From positions 124,001-188,000 of the forward strand of contig JAZLHF010000022.1 of NCBI GenBank assembly GCA_045616685.1: a stretch of DNA of 64,000 bases, read 5' to 3'. Below are positions 1 to 6,300 of this stretch, piece by piece. The DNA is from UBA1764 sp045616685. Its GTDB lineage: Bacteria > Bacillota > Clostridia > Peptostreptococcales > Anaerovoracaceae. The notes under the pieces are model-generated. The model searched no databases. It saw only the letters and a program-made list of their open reading frames with translations, and had not been told where the DNA came from. How positions within the stretch are numbered: the stretch's first letter is position 1; every line of letters starts with the position of its first letter. A program made the position numbers and the translations under genes.

Positions 1-525
1 TTGCTGTACTTCATCCACCAACATTAACAGCTCTTCTTGTGACATACGGGAGTCATTTTCCAGCTTTAATATTTTAGAAATAAATTTCTTCCACATTGAG
101 AAAACGAAATTCAATGGCATAAATATGCATATCAAAATCTGTATAAATGGAGCTGAAAACATAGCAAATTTTTCAGGGCAATCCTTAGCAATGCTTTTTG
201 GCGTAATTTCACCAAAGATTAAAACCGCAATCGTTATTACAACTGTGGATATTGTCGCCCCTCTATCTCCATAAATTTTTATAAAAACTACAGTTCCAAT
301 AGATGCGGTGGCAATATTTACGATATTATTTCCAATCAAAATCGTAGAAATAAGCTTGTCATACTGTTCAGAAAGGTGAAAAACCATCTCAGCTTTACGA
401 TTACCATTTTGTACAAGTGTTTTAATACGAGTTTTGTTCAAAGATGAGAATGCTGTTTCTGTTGCTGAAAAATATGCAGACATTAGTATCAGCATTGCCA
501 TGATAAAAATATATGTACTAGTCAT
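1..525 (-). CDS. CNNM/CorC (hemolysin-like) family membrane protein, N-terminal part
   Basis: The first 175 residues are visible; the gene runs off the left edge. Four hydrophobic segments (about 4-25, 65-88, 95-115, 128-150) and the motifs GNNIVNIAT and GEITPKSIA match the DUF21/CNNM transmembrane domain of the CorC/MpfA/hemolysin C family. Known members handle Mg2+, often as exporters, and carry CBS and CorC_HlyC domains downstream, which would lie outside this window. The ATG at 525 follows AAAGGGGG at a normal distance. A sigma-A-type promoter, a small acidic ORF and a terminator lie upstream, so expression is probably attenuated. Family call is firm; transport direction and substrate are inferred from relatives. 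Confidence 0.85.
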   Translation of the reverse strand, partial: MTSTYIFIMAMLILMSAYFSATETAFSSLNKTRIKTLVQNGNRKAEMVFHLSEQYDKLISTILIGNNIVNIATASIGTVVFIKIYGDRGATISTVVITIAVLIFGEITPKSIAKDCPEKFAMFSAPFIQILICIFMPLNFVFSMWKKFISKILKLENDSRMSQEELLMLVDEVQQ

Positions 526-550
526 TGTTTCTTAACCCCCTTTCTAATGC

Positions 551-596
551 AAAAAAACATGCCTACAGCTGGTTTTATACAGCGTAGGTATGTTTT
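551..596 (-). terminator. Leader terminator/attenuator before the CNNM gene
   Basis: On the minus strand AAAACATaCCTACgCTG pairs with CAGCtGTAGGcATGTTTT (one mismatch, one bulge) and is followed by seven T residues. It lies between the promoter at 703-732 and the gene start at 525, so it should end transcription early unless disrupted. The stop codon of the small upstream ORF (575-577) lies in its loop. Confidence 0.75.
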
Positions 597-655
597 AATA
601 TCAAATAATATAAGTTATAACTACAGTACGCGTCGTCGCTACTATCGTCTTCCAT
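575..655 (-). CDS. 26-residue acidic leader peptide
   Basis: A small ORF begins at ATG 655 and ends with TAA at 575-577. The N-terminus reads MEDDSSDD, with five acidic residues in positions 2-8, followed by a Tyr/Leu-rich part. An AGGAG sequence lies about 13 nt upstream, which is longer than ideal. The ORF covers the 5' arm of the terminator and stops inside its loop, the arrangement expected for a translated attenuator. Runs of acidic residues near the N-terminus are known to destabilise translating ribosomes in a Mg2+-sensitive way (the E. coli MgtL principle). That it acts this way here is inference. Confidence 0.55.
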   Translation of the reverse strand: MEDDSSDDAYCSYNLYYLILKHTYAV

Positions 656-702
656 AATTTTTATCAATCTCCTAATATAAATTGCTTTTATAAATTTCGT
701 GA

Positions 703-732
703 ATTATATCAAAAAAGAATATTTCATGTCAA
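703..732 (-). promoter_or_regulatory. Sigma-A promoter of the leader/CNNM gene
   Basis: TTGACA (727-732) and TATAAT (703-708) on the minus strand are both full consensus, with an 18-nt spacer. Transcription should start near 696, about 40 nt upstream of the leader peptide ATG. Confidence 0.75.
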
Positions 733-834
733 TAGAATAGTTTTGCAATTTATGATAAACAACAAACAAATTGCCATGTCTACTGCTTATTTTTGAATTT
801 GCGATACGCGGTTAAATTAGGATTTATCGCTCAA

Positions 835-1164
835 TCAAAAAATTCCTTTATTGTATTTAAACATTGCATAAAAGCTTATTCCAAGCCCAGCGACCATACA
901 CACAACAACTAAGACAGAACCAATAATGATAAATATATGCTGATTCAACAACTCTGTTAAGCCAGATAAAAGTCCAAATAAAATACAGCCTGCGCCAGGG
1001 ACTATTGTTCCAATTCCCATCAACTTACCAAAATCAGCTTTGTATTCTTCTGCCACTCGTTTTCTATGGTACCAATGGATTGAATTAATATTACCCTTTA
1101 AATTATTAACTCCAAGGATTATAAGCAGAATCCCAAGAGCAATAGGAATAATTATAGATTCCAT
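835..1164 (-). CDS. Small membrane protein, DUF3784-like
   Basis: A 109-residue protein with three hydrophobic stretches (about 3-22, 48-68, 75-100) and a basic stretch (HWYHRKRVAEEYK) after the first one. The layout resembles small DUF3784-type integral membrane proteins of Firmicutes; that assignment is tentative and no function is known. AGGTGA lies 10 nt before the ATG at 1164. An extended -10 promoter (TGATATAAT) at 1194-1202 probably drives it as a single gene. No terminator was clear downstream. Confidence 0.6.
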   Translation of the reverse strand: MESIIIPIALGILLIILGVNNLKGNINSIHWYHRKRVAEEYKADFGKLMGIGTIVPGAGCILFGLLSGLTELLNQHIFIIIGSVLVVVCMVAGLGISFYAMFKYNKGIF

Positions 1165-1193
1165 AATCTTTACGTCACCTCGTTTACTTAGTA

Positions 1194-1219
1194 ATTATAT
1201 CATATCGCGAAATCTAGCA
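1194..1219 (-). promoter_or_regulatory. Extended -10 promoter for the small membrane protein
   Basis: Minus strand TGATATAAT (TG at 1201-1202, TATAAT at 1194-1199) with only a weak TTGCTA-like -35 element at a 15-nt spacing. It is 30 nt upstream of the start codon at 1164. Confidence 0.4.
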
Positions 1220-1228
1220 AAAGCTTCC

Positions 1229-1324
1229 GGCAAGAACGCTATCGCAATCTTGCCAGAAACAGAAAATAAGGCCAGGTCTTGCGACCAGGCCTTATTAGAA
1301 CCGGAAACTGCTTACGCAGCTTCC
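1229..1324. terminator. Cluster of three stem-loops, likely bidirectional terminators
   Basis: Three hairpins follow one another: GGCAAGA/TCTTGCC (1229-1254), AATAAGGCC-A-GGTC with loop TTGC (1265-1296), and GGAA-A-CTGC with loop TTAC (1303-1324). The middle one is followed by TTTTCTGTTT on the minus strand, a good terminator for the element A rep operon. They lie where the left end of element A would be expected, but I found no repeat that marks a junction. Confidence 0.5.
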
Positions 1325-1338
1325 TAGAAAGGAGCTTA

Positions 1339-1533
1339 TTAAGCATGCCTAATTATTATTGTATATCTGCCCGGAGGAAGCTCAGTTTTTGTAAAAAGCT
1401 GAAAATTCTTAGATCCAGAGAGAAGATACCCAAAGCCATAAAATGGAGTTGTGAATTCAGAGCACCTTGAAATTAATAATTCAGTCATAATTCCGTATTC
1501 ATCAGAAATAAAATTAAATCCTTTTTCACGCAT
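1339..1533 (-). CDS. Small protein of unknown function after rep
   Basis: A 64-residue ORF starting MREKGFNFISDEYG. AAGGAGG sits 9 nt before the ATG at 1533, and the start overlaps the last 8 nt of the rep gene, so the two are probably translated together. I do not recognise a family. It ends just before the terminator cluster at 1229-1324. Confidence 0.45.
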   Translation of the reverse strand: MREKGFNFISDEYGIMTELLISRCSEFTTPFYGFGYLLSGSKNFQLFTKTELPPGRYTIIIRHA

Positions 1534-2155
1534 CGAACACAACCTCCTTCTGGCTTACAGGAAAAACACGGCCCTTCGCAACCTCTCTGTTATAAGCCAA
1601 ACAAGAAGAAAACCAAGCGGAAGATCTTCTAAAAACAGTAAATGCATCAGGATGATTTCGTATATATTCAGCTAATACAAAAGGATTGGTAACTGTATTT
1701 TCTCTTAAGAAGTCTATTATCTCACAAAAGATAACGGATTCTTCTCTTTCATCATGTAGATACTTAGAAATCGGGCAATTGGATTTTATTAATTCCTTGC
1801 CATATTGATATTTATCTTCATCATCCATATGAATTAAATATCTAACAGAAGTTTTCCATTTGTGAATATGCTCTACCATATTTTCCGGAATAGAAAGCTC
1901 TTTTGCAATTGAGCTAATGCTACGTGGATTATCCAGCTTAAAAATAAGATGTATATGTGGTTTTTTATTTTCTCCGGCAAGATGAATTATTTCTCCTGTT
2001 TCAGAATCTGTAGCATTTCGTTCAAATTTGTCCTTATCATGCAGGATCCACATACATTCTTTATAACTTGATAAAGCAAAATTTATTATTCCCTCATAAT
2101 CATAATTTTTGGCATCAGGATAAAGGATGATACCATAAGTCCTTGATTTGTCCAT
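1526..2155 (-). CDS. Rolling-circle replication initiator, Rep_2 (pMV158 RepB-like) family
   Basis: A 209-residue protein with the HUH metal-binding motif KPHIHLIF near residue 67 and a catalytic-tyrosine region RYLIHMDD...KYQYG near residue 105, as in Rep_2 plasmid initiators. These nick the double-strand origin and start rolling-circle replication. No helicase domain is present. The start at 2155 has AAGGAGG 7 nt upstream; an earlier in-frame codon is less well placed. A perfect 11-bp inverted repeat with a CTACGAC-containing loop lies 32 nt upstream and is the likely nick site. A 64-residue gene overlaps the 3' end. Confidence 0.8.
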   Translation of the reverse strand: MDKSRTYGIILYPDAKNYDYEGIINFALSSYKECMWILHDKDKFERNATDSETGEIIHLAGENKKPHIHLIFKLDNPRSISSIAKELSIPENMVEHIHKWKTSVRYLIHMDDEDKYQYGKELIKSNCPISKYLHDEREESVIFCEIIDFLRENTVTNPFVLAEYIRNHPDAFTVFRRSSAWFSSCLAYNREVAKGRVFPVSQKEVVFDA

Positions 2156-2186
2156 TATAAATCCTCCTTCCTTAATGGAACTGGAA

Positions 2187-2222
2187 CACAAATCGCTATT
2201 AGTCGTAGCTCAGCGATTTGTG
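2187..2222 (-). other. Putative double-strand origin hairpin of element A
   Basis: Perfect 11-bp arms, CACAAATCGCT (2187-2197) and AGCGATTTGTG (2212-2222), enclose a 14-nt loop that reads GAGCTACGACTAAT on the minus (rep) strand. The loop contains CTACGAC, close to the TACTACGAC nick region of pMV158-type plasmids, which Rep_2 proteins cut. It lies directly upstream of rep. Confidence 0.6.
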
Positions 2223-2238
2223 CCAACTAATACTATTT

Positions 2239-2266
2239 ATGACTGCCATTTCATTTTGGCAGTCAT
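2239..2266. repeat. Second stem-loop in the element A origin region
   Basis: ATGACTGCCA (2239-2248) pairs with TGGCAGTCAT (2257-2266) around an 8-nt loop. Neither strand has a T-run after it, so it is not a typical terminator. It could belong to the origin or protect the 3' end of the 2274 gene transcript. Confidence 0.4.
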
Positions 2267-2273
2267 CATAAAA

Positions 2274-2456
2274 CTACGCTGTTACTCCATTAAGAAGATC
2301 TATAACTGCGTACAAATTGATTAAGCACTTCTTGCCACTATAGATACATGGAATAGATCCTTCCTTAACCATTCGGCGAAGCGCATATTCGGGAATAATA
2401 CCTGTTTTAGCTATTTCCCGGATACTCATTAATTTAATTCGAAAATTTTCATTCAT
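2274..2456 (-). CDS. AlpA/excisionase-like helix-turn-helix protein
   Basis: A 60-residue protein containing SIREIAKTGIIPEYALRRMVKEGSIP and YSGKKCLINLYAVIDLL, the winged-helix pattern of AlpA/Xis-type DNA-binding proteins that bend att DNA or control integrase genes. AGGAGG lies 8 nt before the ATG at 2456. It is divergent from the XRE regulator at 2659 and upstream of the rep origin. Whether it is the excision factor or a replication regulator cannot be told from sequence. Confidence 0.65.
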   Translation of the reverse strand: MNENFRIKLMSIREIAKTGIIPEYALRRMVKEGSIPCIYSGKKCLINLYAVIDLLNGVTA

Positions 2457-2471
2457 TTTCGAGACCTCCTA

Positions 2472-2592
2472 TTGCAAATCAACGGGATATATTTTATAAT
2501 GCTTTACGAAAAGAAATATTATATAGGATTATTCCATTTCGTAAATTACAATTTTATAATAGCACGCTTCGCATAATCTGTCATAAATTATG
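2472..2592. promoter_or_regulatory. Divergent control region of element A
   Basis: The gap between the AlpA-like and XRE genes holds a plus-strand promoter TTGCAA-17-TATAAT (2472-2500), a second TATAAT at 2555-2560, and an inverted pair TTTACGAAA (2503-2511)/TTTCGTAAA (2537-2545), a plausible operator for the XRE protein just downstream of the first -10. A further dyad GCATAAT/ATTATGC spans 2571-2593. Which promoter serves which gene is inferred. Confidence 0.45.
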
Positions 2593-2658
2593 CACTATCT
2601 TCAAAATGCGTGAAAAAATAGCAACAAAAACAAGAAAAAAGAAACGAGCGTAAACAAA

Positions 2659-3504
2659 ATGAAGGATTATAAAAGAACATTCAGAAGAAATTTAAGAAAC
2701 TTAATTGATTCTAAGGGAATGAATATCACTCAAGGGGAAATCGCACAAGAAATTGGTATTAGCCCTGCTGCTCTTACAAGATATTTAAATGAAGACAAAG
2801 ATATTAGAACTGATGTTTTAATTATGATTGCCGATTACTTTAATGTAAGCGTTGATTATTTACTTGGAAGACATAACGGAATTAAAGATGATGAAAAAAT
2901 CATAGTTGCAAGTAAAGAGACTAATCTTTCAGAATGCTCAATAAATAAATTAAAAAATATGGAACCTCGCAAGAAAGAGCTTCTTAATAAAATTATAGAG
3001 CACGATAGATCTGAACAAATATTGTCAAAGATTAAAGATTTTCTGGACCTGTATCTTGAAGAGGACGATTGCACAAACAAACTAAATATTCTAAAAGCAC
3101 TATCCATGGAATCAAATGTTAAATCATCAGATGCAATAATTTATTGGACCATTGGGGATGAATTCCCAGTTTCAAATCCAGAAGAAAAGCAAGAGAAATA
3201 TTACTCCCTAACACATGACGGAACAGCTTTTGAAATAATGAGTGATATAAAAGAAGTATTAATTTCAATAGCAAAAAATGAACTAGAAAAAGAAAGATTA
3301 GGAATTAAAGAAAAATCGCAAAAATTTATTAAAAAAATAGCTCAAGGGATGGAAGCATATTTGTCCTTAGAATCAGAATTCGTTGACGTGAAAATAGTTG
3401 ATGGCGAAGAAATAGGAATGCTAGCATGTTTAAGAGAATCACTAAAACCAATGGTTGAAGTATATCAAAAAATAAAATCTGCAAAGCAAGACGATATAAG
3501 ATAG
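2659..3504 (+). CDS. XRE-family transcriptional regulator (element A repressor)
   Basis: A 281-residue protein with an N-terminal Cro/C1-type helix-turn-helix (residues about 8-70: NITQGEIAQEIGISPAALTRYLN, then DVLIMIADYFNVSVDYLLGR). The rest is charged and coiled-coil rich with no peptidase motif, so it is not a self-cleaving LexA-type repressor. The ribosome site is weak. It is the likely repressor of element A, divergent from the AlpA-like and rep genes, and upstream of the recombinase. Confidence 0.7.
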   Translation: MKDYKRTFRRNLRNLIDSKGMNITQGEIAQEIGISPAALTRYLNEDKDIRTDVLIMIADYFNVSVDYLLGRHNGIKDDEKIIVASKETNLSECSINKLKNMEPRKKELLNKIIEHDRSEQILSKIKDFLDLYLEEDDCTNKLNILKALSMESNVKSSDAIIYWTIGDEFPVSNPEEKQEKYYSLTHDGTAFEIMSDIKEVLISIAKNELEKERLGIKEKSQKFIKKIAQGMEAYLSLESEFVDVKIVDGEEIGMLACLRESLKPMVEVYQKIKSAKQDDIR

Positions 3505-3670
3505 TCGGCAAGTTCTTTTACGCCTGAGGTCGGCTCTTAGTTCTTATTCTCGGCTAGGGTCATAGGCTCCCACGCAGGTATGGAAGAATTGTTCTTGCTG
3601 TGCCAATTTTTGGGGCCTATGGCCGGCATTTGTTTTCTCATTATGCGAAATATTTCGCTCACCTTTTATT
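3505..3670 (+). promoter_or_regulatory. Structured region between the XRE gene and the recombinase
   Basis: GGTCATAGGCTCC (3558-3570) can pair with GGGGCCTATGGCC (3612-3624) over all 13 positions counting two G-U pairs. An inner stem AAGAA/TTCTT (3584-3588/3592-3596) lies in the loop. T-rich sequence follows the outer stem, so it may terminate or attenuate transcription before int. A 14-bp palindrome GCGAAATATTTCGC (3645-3658) sits just before the int start, where no Shine-Dalgarno sequence is visible. Confidence 0.45.
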
Positions 3671-5104
3671 ATGGCTAGTATTGACGCAAGAAGAAATAAA
3701 GATGGAAGAATAACTTCATATAGAATCAGAGTATTCAAAGGACGCAGTGCTGATGGAAAACTAATTGATCCATACACTGTGCATTTTAAAGTAGACCCAA
3801 AATGGACTGAAGAACAGGCTCTTAAGAAAGCCCGAAAATTTGCTAATCAATTTGAATATGATTGTAATGCACATAGGATTTCTTCGGGGAAAGAAACTTT
3901 TGAAGAATACTCAGAATATGTTATGGATTTCAAATACCAAACAGGGGCATTAAAATATACCACTTATTCAAGATATAAAACCTTGGCAAAAAGAATATAC
4001 CCTGAAATAGGATATATGAAAATGTCTGAGATAAATGCCAGGACTTTGAACAGCCTATTTGCCAAATTAAGCAAAACAAAAGTAGCTTCCAAAAACACGG
4101 CTATAGCGAAAGATAAGTTCTTTGAGGTTATATTATCCGGAGATATCGGGAAAGGTGCATCACAAGTCATTTTAGAACGTCCTAGAACTAAAATATCTCA
4201 AGAGATTCTTGCTAAGGCTGCCTGCGTAAGTAATGGCACAATAACTAACGTTTTTAATAAAAAGGCAGTAGAAATAGAACTGGCAGAGAAAATAGCCAAG
4301 GCTTTAGATATGCCGGTGGATTTGTTATTCGAAATAAAAGGAAAAGACAAGTATTTGTCTAGCACCACGGTAAAGCGGTATAGGGAGTTAATATCCTCAA
4401 TAATGTCGCAAGCTGAAAAAGAAGATATTATAAATATCAATCCGGTAAGAAAAACTAACCCTATCAAAATTAAAAAAGTTGAAGCTGACTACTATATTCC
4501 AGAAGAAATAGTTAAAATAAAAGAAGCTTTTAATACAACCGGATATCCATTTAAAATGTTTGGATATATGCTGATTTTCACAGGGGCAAGACTTGGGGAA
4601 ATACTCGGCATGGAATGGCATAATATTGATTTTAAAAAACACGGGATAAAAATTGAGAAAAATGTTCAGTATATTCAAGAACGCGGTGTATATGTAGATA
4701 CTCCTAAAACTGAAACATCAAAGAGATATATTCCTATTCCTGATCAAGCTTGGGAAGTTTTGATGGACTATAAAGAGTGGTACTATAAAAGAAGAGATAT
4801 GTATCAAGGATATTGGACTCCAAAATATGATTTCGTTTTTTGCAATGATAAAGGAGAACCATTAAATCCAGGAACTTTTAAGACACAGCTACACAGATTG
4901 CAAGAAAAATATTTATTACCACCATTACATCCTCATGCATTTAGGCATACATACGGAACAAACCTTGCAGCAAATAATGTTGATATCGTTACAGTATCAA
5001 AATTGCTTGGACATGCAAATGTAAGCACAACTGCAAATATTTATTCACATGCACTAGAAGCAAACAAGGAAAAAGCTGCAGCAGAACTTAACAAATTATT
5101 CTAA
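3671..5104 (+). CDS. Tyrosine recombinase/integrase with an inserted helix-turn-helix
   Basis: A 477-residue integrase. Residues 1-70 form an arm-binding domain, 75-260 the core-binding region and 270-477 the catalytic domain with R307, K346, H422, R425, H448 and Y458. It catalyses integration and excision of element A. Residues about 172-222 (ISQEILAKAACVSNGTITNV, then AEKIAKALDMPVDLLFE) form an XRE-like helix-turn-helix in the middle of the core-binding domain, making it about 80 residues longer than the integrases at 41402 and 54465. The ATG at 3671 has no Shine-Dalgarno sequence but a palindrome instead. A DUF3800 gene follows 19 nt downstream. Confidence 0.85.
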   Translation: MASIDARRNKDGRITSYRIRVFKGRSADGKLIDPYTVHFKVDPKWTEEQALKKARKFANQFEYDCNAHRISSGKETFEEYSEYVMDFKYQTGALKYTTYSRYKTLAKRIYPEIGYMKMSEINARTLNSLFAKLSKTKVASKNTAIAKDKFFEVILSGDIGKGASQVILERPRTKISQEILAKAACVSNGTITNVFNKKAVEIELAEKIAKALDMPVDLLFEIKGKDKYLSSTTVKRYRELISSIMSQAEKEDIININPVRKTNPIKIKKVEADYYIPEEIVKIKEAFNTTGYPFKMFGYMLIFTGARLGEILGMEWHNIDFKKHGIKIEKNVQYIQERGVYVDTPKTETSKRYIPIPDQAWEVLMDYKEWYYKRRDMYQGYWTPKYDFVFCNDKGEPLNPGTFKTQLHRLQEKYLLPPLHPHAFRHTYGTNLAANNVDIVTVSKLLGHANVSTTANIYSHALEANKEKAAAELNKLF

Positions 5105-5117
5105 AAAATGATATACT
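5088..5117 (+). promoter_or_regulatory. Promoter giving a probable leaderless DUF3800 mRNA
   Basis: TTAACA (5088-5093) and TATACT (5112-5117) are separated by 18 nt. The ATG at 5124 begins seven bases after the -10 box, the usual transcription start distance, and there is no ribosome-binding sequence before it. The transcript probably starts at or next to the A of the start codon. Confidence 0.5.
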
Positions 5118-5123
5118 AGCAAC

Positions 5124-5699
5124 ATGATATTATATGTAGACGAAACTGAAAATGAAGAATATTTTATCGTGACAGGTCTTTTAGTAGAATCCGAAAGTTC
5201 TGTTAATTTAGCCTATAAACAATTTAAGAATAAGATTAAAGGACAAAAGATCAGCGATAAAAAGAAAAGACAAATATATACAGAGTTTAAATCTACCCTT
5301 TTAGATAACGATTTTCAAAAGATTAAACTTGCTATGCTTGAAGAAATAGTGAAAATCTCTAATCTAATAGTCTATTCATGTTATGTAAAAAAGAATTCAA
5401 GAATGAACCAAATCGTAAAGGAATCTGCATATATTATGCTTTTATCAAATATTCTTACTACAATAGAAGCTGATATAGATGTGGTTTTTGATTCATTCAG
5501 TAAGCCTGATTTTGAAGCAAACATCATGCAAAGTGTTGAAAATGTCGATAATATCAAATCTATAGAGCCAAAAGATTCACAAATTGAACCAGGGCTTCAG
5601 TTTGTAGACAATATATGCAGTGTGATTCGTTTGCATAAATCTGGAGATGAAAAAGACATATATTACGAAATAATAAAAGATATTGTAATTGAAGTATAG
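5124..5699 (+). CDS. DUF3800 domain protein
   Basis: A 191-residue protein that opens MILYVDETENEEYFIVTGLL and later has PGLQFVDNICSVIR, matching the DUF3800 pattern (DESG-like start, GLQLAD-like C-terminal motif), a predicted RNase H-like fold often found on mobile elements and in defence loci. The expected D in LYVDE and D in FVDN are present. It lies just after the integrase and appears to have its own promoter without a ribosome site. Catalytic activity is not established for the family. Confidence 0.7.
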   Translation: MILYVDETENEEYFIVTGLLVESESSVNLAYKQFKNKIKGQKISDKKKRQIYTEFKSTLLDNDFQKIKLAMLEEIVKISNLIVYSCYVKKNSRMNQIVKESAYIMLLSNILTTIEADIDVVFDSFSKPDFEANIMQSVENVDNIKSIEPKDSQIEPGLQFVDNICSVIRLHKSGDEKDIYYEIIKDIVIEV

Positions 5700-5722
5700 G
5701 CATGTTAAAATAAATGTACTTA

Positions 5723-5810
5723 AGAGATGACCTTCTGGCTGTTTGAAGCTGGATGTACGGAAAACGTGGGATCATCTCTTTTTATTTTTCTAGACAGCCA
5801 TGGGCTGTCT
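5723..5810 (+). terminator. Two successive terminators after the DUF3800 gene
   Basis: AGAGATGA (5723-5730) pairs with TCATCTCT (5772-5779), followed by TTTTTATTTTT, with a 41-nt loop. A second compact stem AGACAGCC-atg-GGCTGTCT (5792-5810) is followed by TTTTTC. Both act on plus-strand transcription leaving element A towards the oppositely oriented tRNAs. Confidence 0.7.
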
Positions 5811-5838
5811 TTTTCATTAGAAAAAAGAAAATAGCTCA

Positions 5839-5860
5839 AAAAGTTGTCCAAAAGTTGTCC
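5839..5860 (+). repeat. Tandem 11-bp repeats, putative integrase arm sites of element A
   Basis: AAAGTTGTCC occurs twice with an 11-bp period (5840-5849 and 5851-5860). The spacing is the same as the TTTACGCCG and TTTACACCAATT pairs next to the other two integrase genes, and such direct repeats are bound by the N-terminal domain of Tn916/lambda-type integrases. The core site would be expected between here and tRNA-fMet. Confidence 0.45.
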
Positions 5861-5904
5861 AATATCTGAAAACTAAGCATTTTTGACTGTATATAGAAAA
5901 ATAA

Positions 5905-5938
5905 AAAAGCCTGGAAACCGTTGAGATTCCAAGCTTTT
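5905..5938 (-). terminator. tRNA operon terminator
   Basis: Downstream of tRNA-fMet on the minus strand, AAAAGC-tt-GGAA pairs with TTCC-ag-GCTTTT, followed by TTATTTTTC. Confidence 0.65.
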
Positions 5939-5943
5939 GTTTT

Positions 5944-6018
5944 TGGTTGCGGGGGTAGGATTCGAACCTACGACCTTTGGGTTATGAGCCCAATAAGCTA
6001 CCACTGCTCCACCCCGCG
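5944..6018 (-). tRNA. tRNA-fMet (initiator, anticodon CAT)
   Basis: 75 nt with encoded CCA. Initiator hallmarks are visible: C1 unpaired opposite A72 (CGCGGGG...CCCCCGCA) and three G-C pairs closing the anticodon loop (GGG CTCATAA CCC). It is the last gene of the three-tRNA operon. Confidence 0.92.
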
Positions 6019-6027
6019 ATATTAAGT

Positions 6028-6115
6028 TGGTGCCTAGAACCGGACTTGAACCGGTACGATATTGCTATCGCGGGATTTTAAGTCCCGTGCGTCTGCCAAT
6101 TCCGCCATCCAGGCA
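6028..6115 (-). tRNA. tRNA-Leu (anticodon TAA)
   Basis: 88 nt with a long variable arm, anticodon loop ACTTAAAAT and encoded CCA at 6028-6030. It lies 9 nt upstream of tRNA-fMet. Confidence 0.92.
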
Positions 6116-6128
6116 TCGCTTATATAGT

Positions 6129-6156
6129 CAAGGCGGGGCAAACTTGCCTCGCCTTG
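6129..6156. repeat. Stem-loop between tRNA-Asn and tRNA-Leu
   Basis: CAAGGCG (6129-6135) pairs with CGCCTTG (6150-6156), with an inner GGCAA/TTGCC stem. There is no T-run, so it is more likely a processing or spacer structure in the polycistronic tRNA precursor than a terminator. Confidence 0.45.
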
Positions 6157-6163
6157 AAGTTTG

Positions 6164-6240
6164 TGGCGGGTGTACTCCGACTTGAACGGAGGACCTTGTG
6201 ATTAACAGTCACACGCTACCACCAGCTGAGCTATACACCC
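6164..6240 (-). tRNA. tRNA-Asn (anticodon GTT)
   Basis: 77 nt with encoded CCA and anticodon loop CTGTTAATC. It is the first tRNA after the promoter at 6257-6285. Confidence 0.92.
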
Positions 6241-6256
6241 TCACCGCGACTTAAAT

Positions 6257-6285
6257 AGTATACTTCATTTACCGCGATTTTGCAA
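6257..6285 (-). promoter_or_regulatory. Promoter of the tRNA operon
   Basis: Minus-strand TTGCAA (6280-6285) and TATACT (6257-6262) with a 17-nt spacer, about 10 nt upstream of mature tRNA-Asn. The heptamer ACCGCGA occurs on both sides of the -10 box (6243-6249 and 6271-6277). Confidence 0.6.
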
Positions 6286-6300
6286 TATTTTTTAGAATTT

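Larger units (their letters stand above)
1229..5945. mobile_element. Element A: integrated rolling-circle element next to tRNA-fMet (boundaries approximate)
   Basis: The region holds a Rep_2 initiator with an origin-like hairpin, an AlpA-like protein, an XRE regulator, a tyrosine recombinase and a DUF3800 gene, all typical of integrated plasmid- or phage-like elements. Tandem 11-bp repeats at 5839-5860 look like integrase arm sites, close to the 3' end of tRNA-fMet (5944). I could not find a duplicated tRNA end or another direct repeat at the left side, so both limits are estimates and the element may be decayed. Confidence 0.55.

Noticed and set aside
541..720. M-box or other known Mg2+/Mn2+ riboswitch upstream of the CNNM gene
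   Set aside because: The leader is too short and lacks the multi-helix architecture; a translated small ORF with a terminator explains it better.
3544..3777. Minus-strand ORF across the integrase start of element A
   Set aside because: It is explained by the structured region and the integrase gene on the other strand, has no ribosome site, and its sequence resembles no protein.
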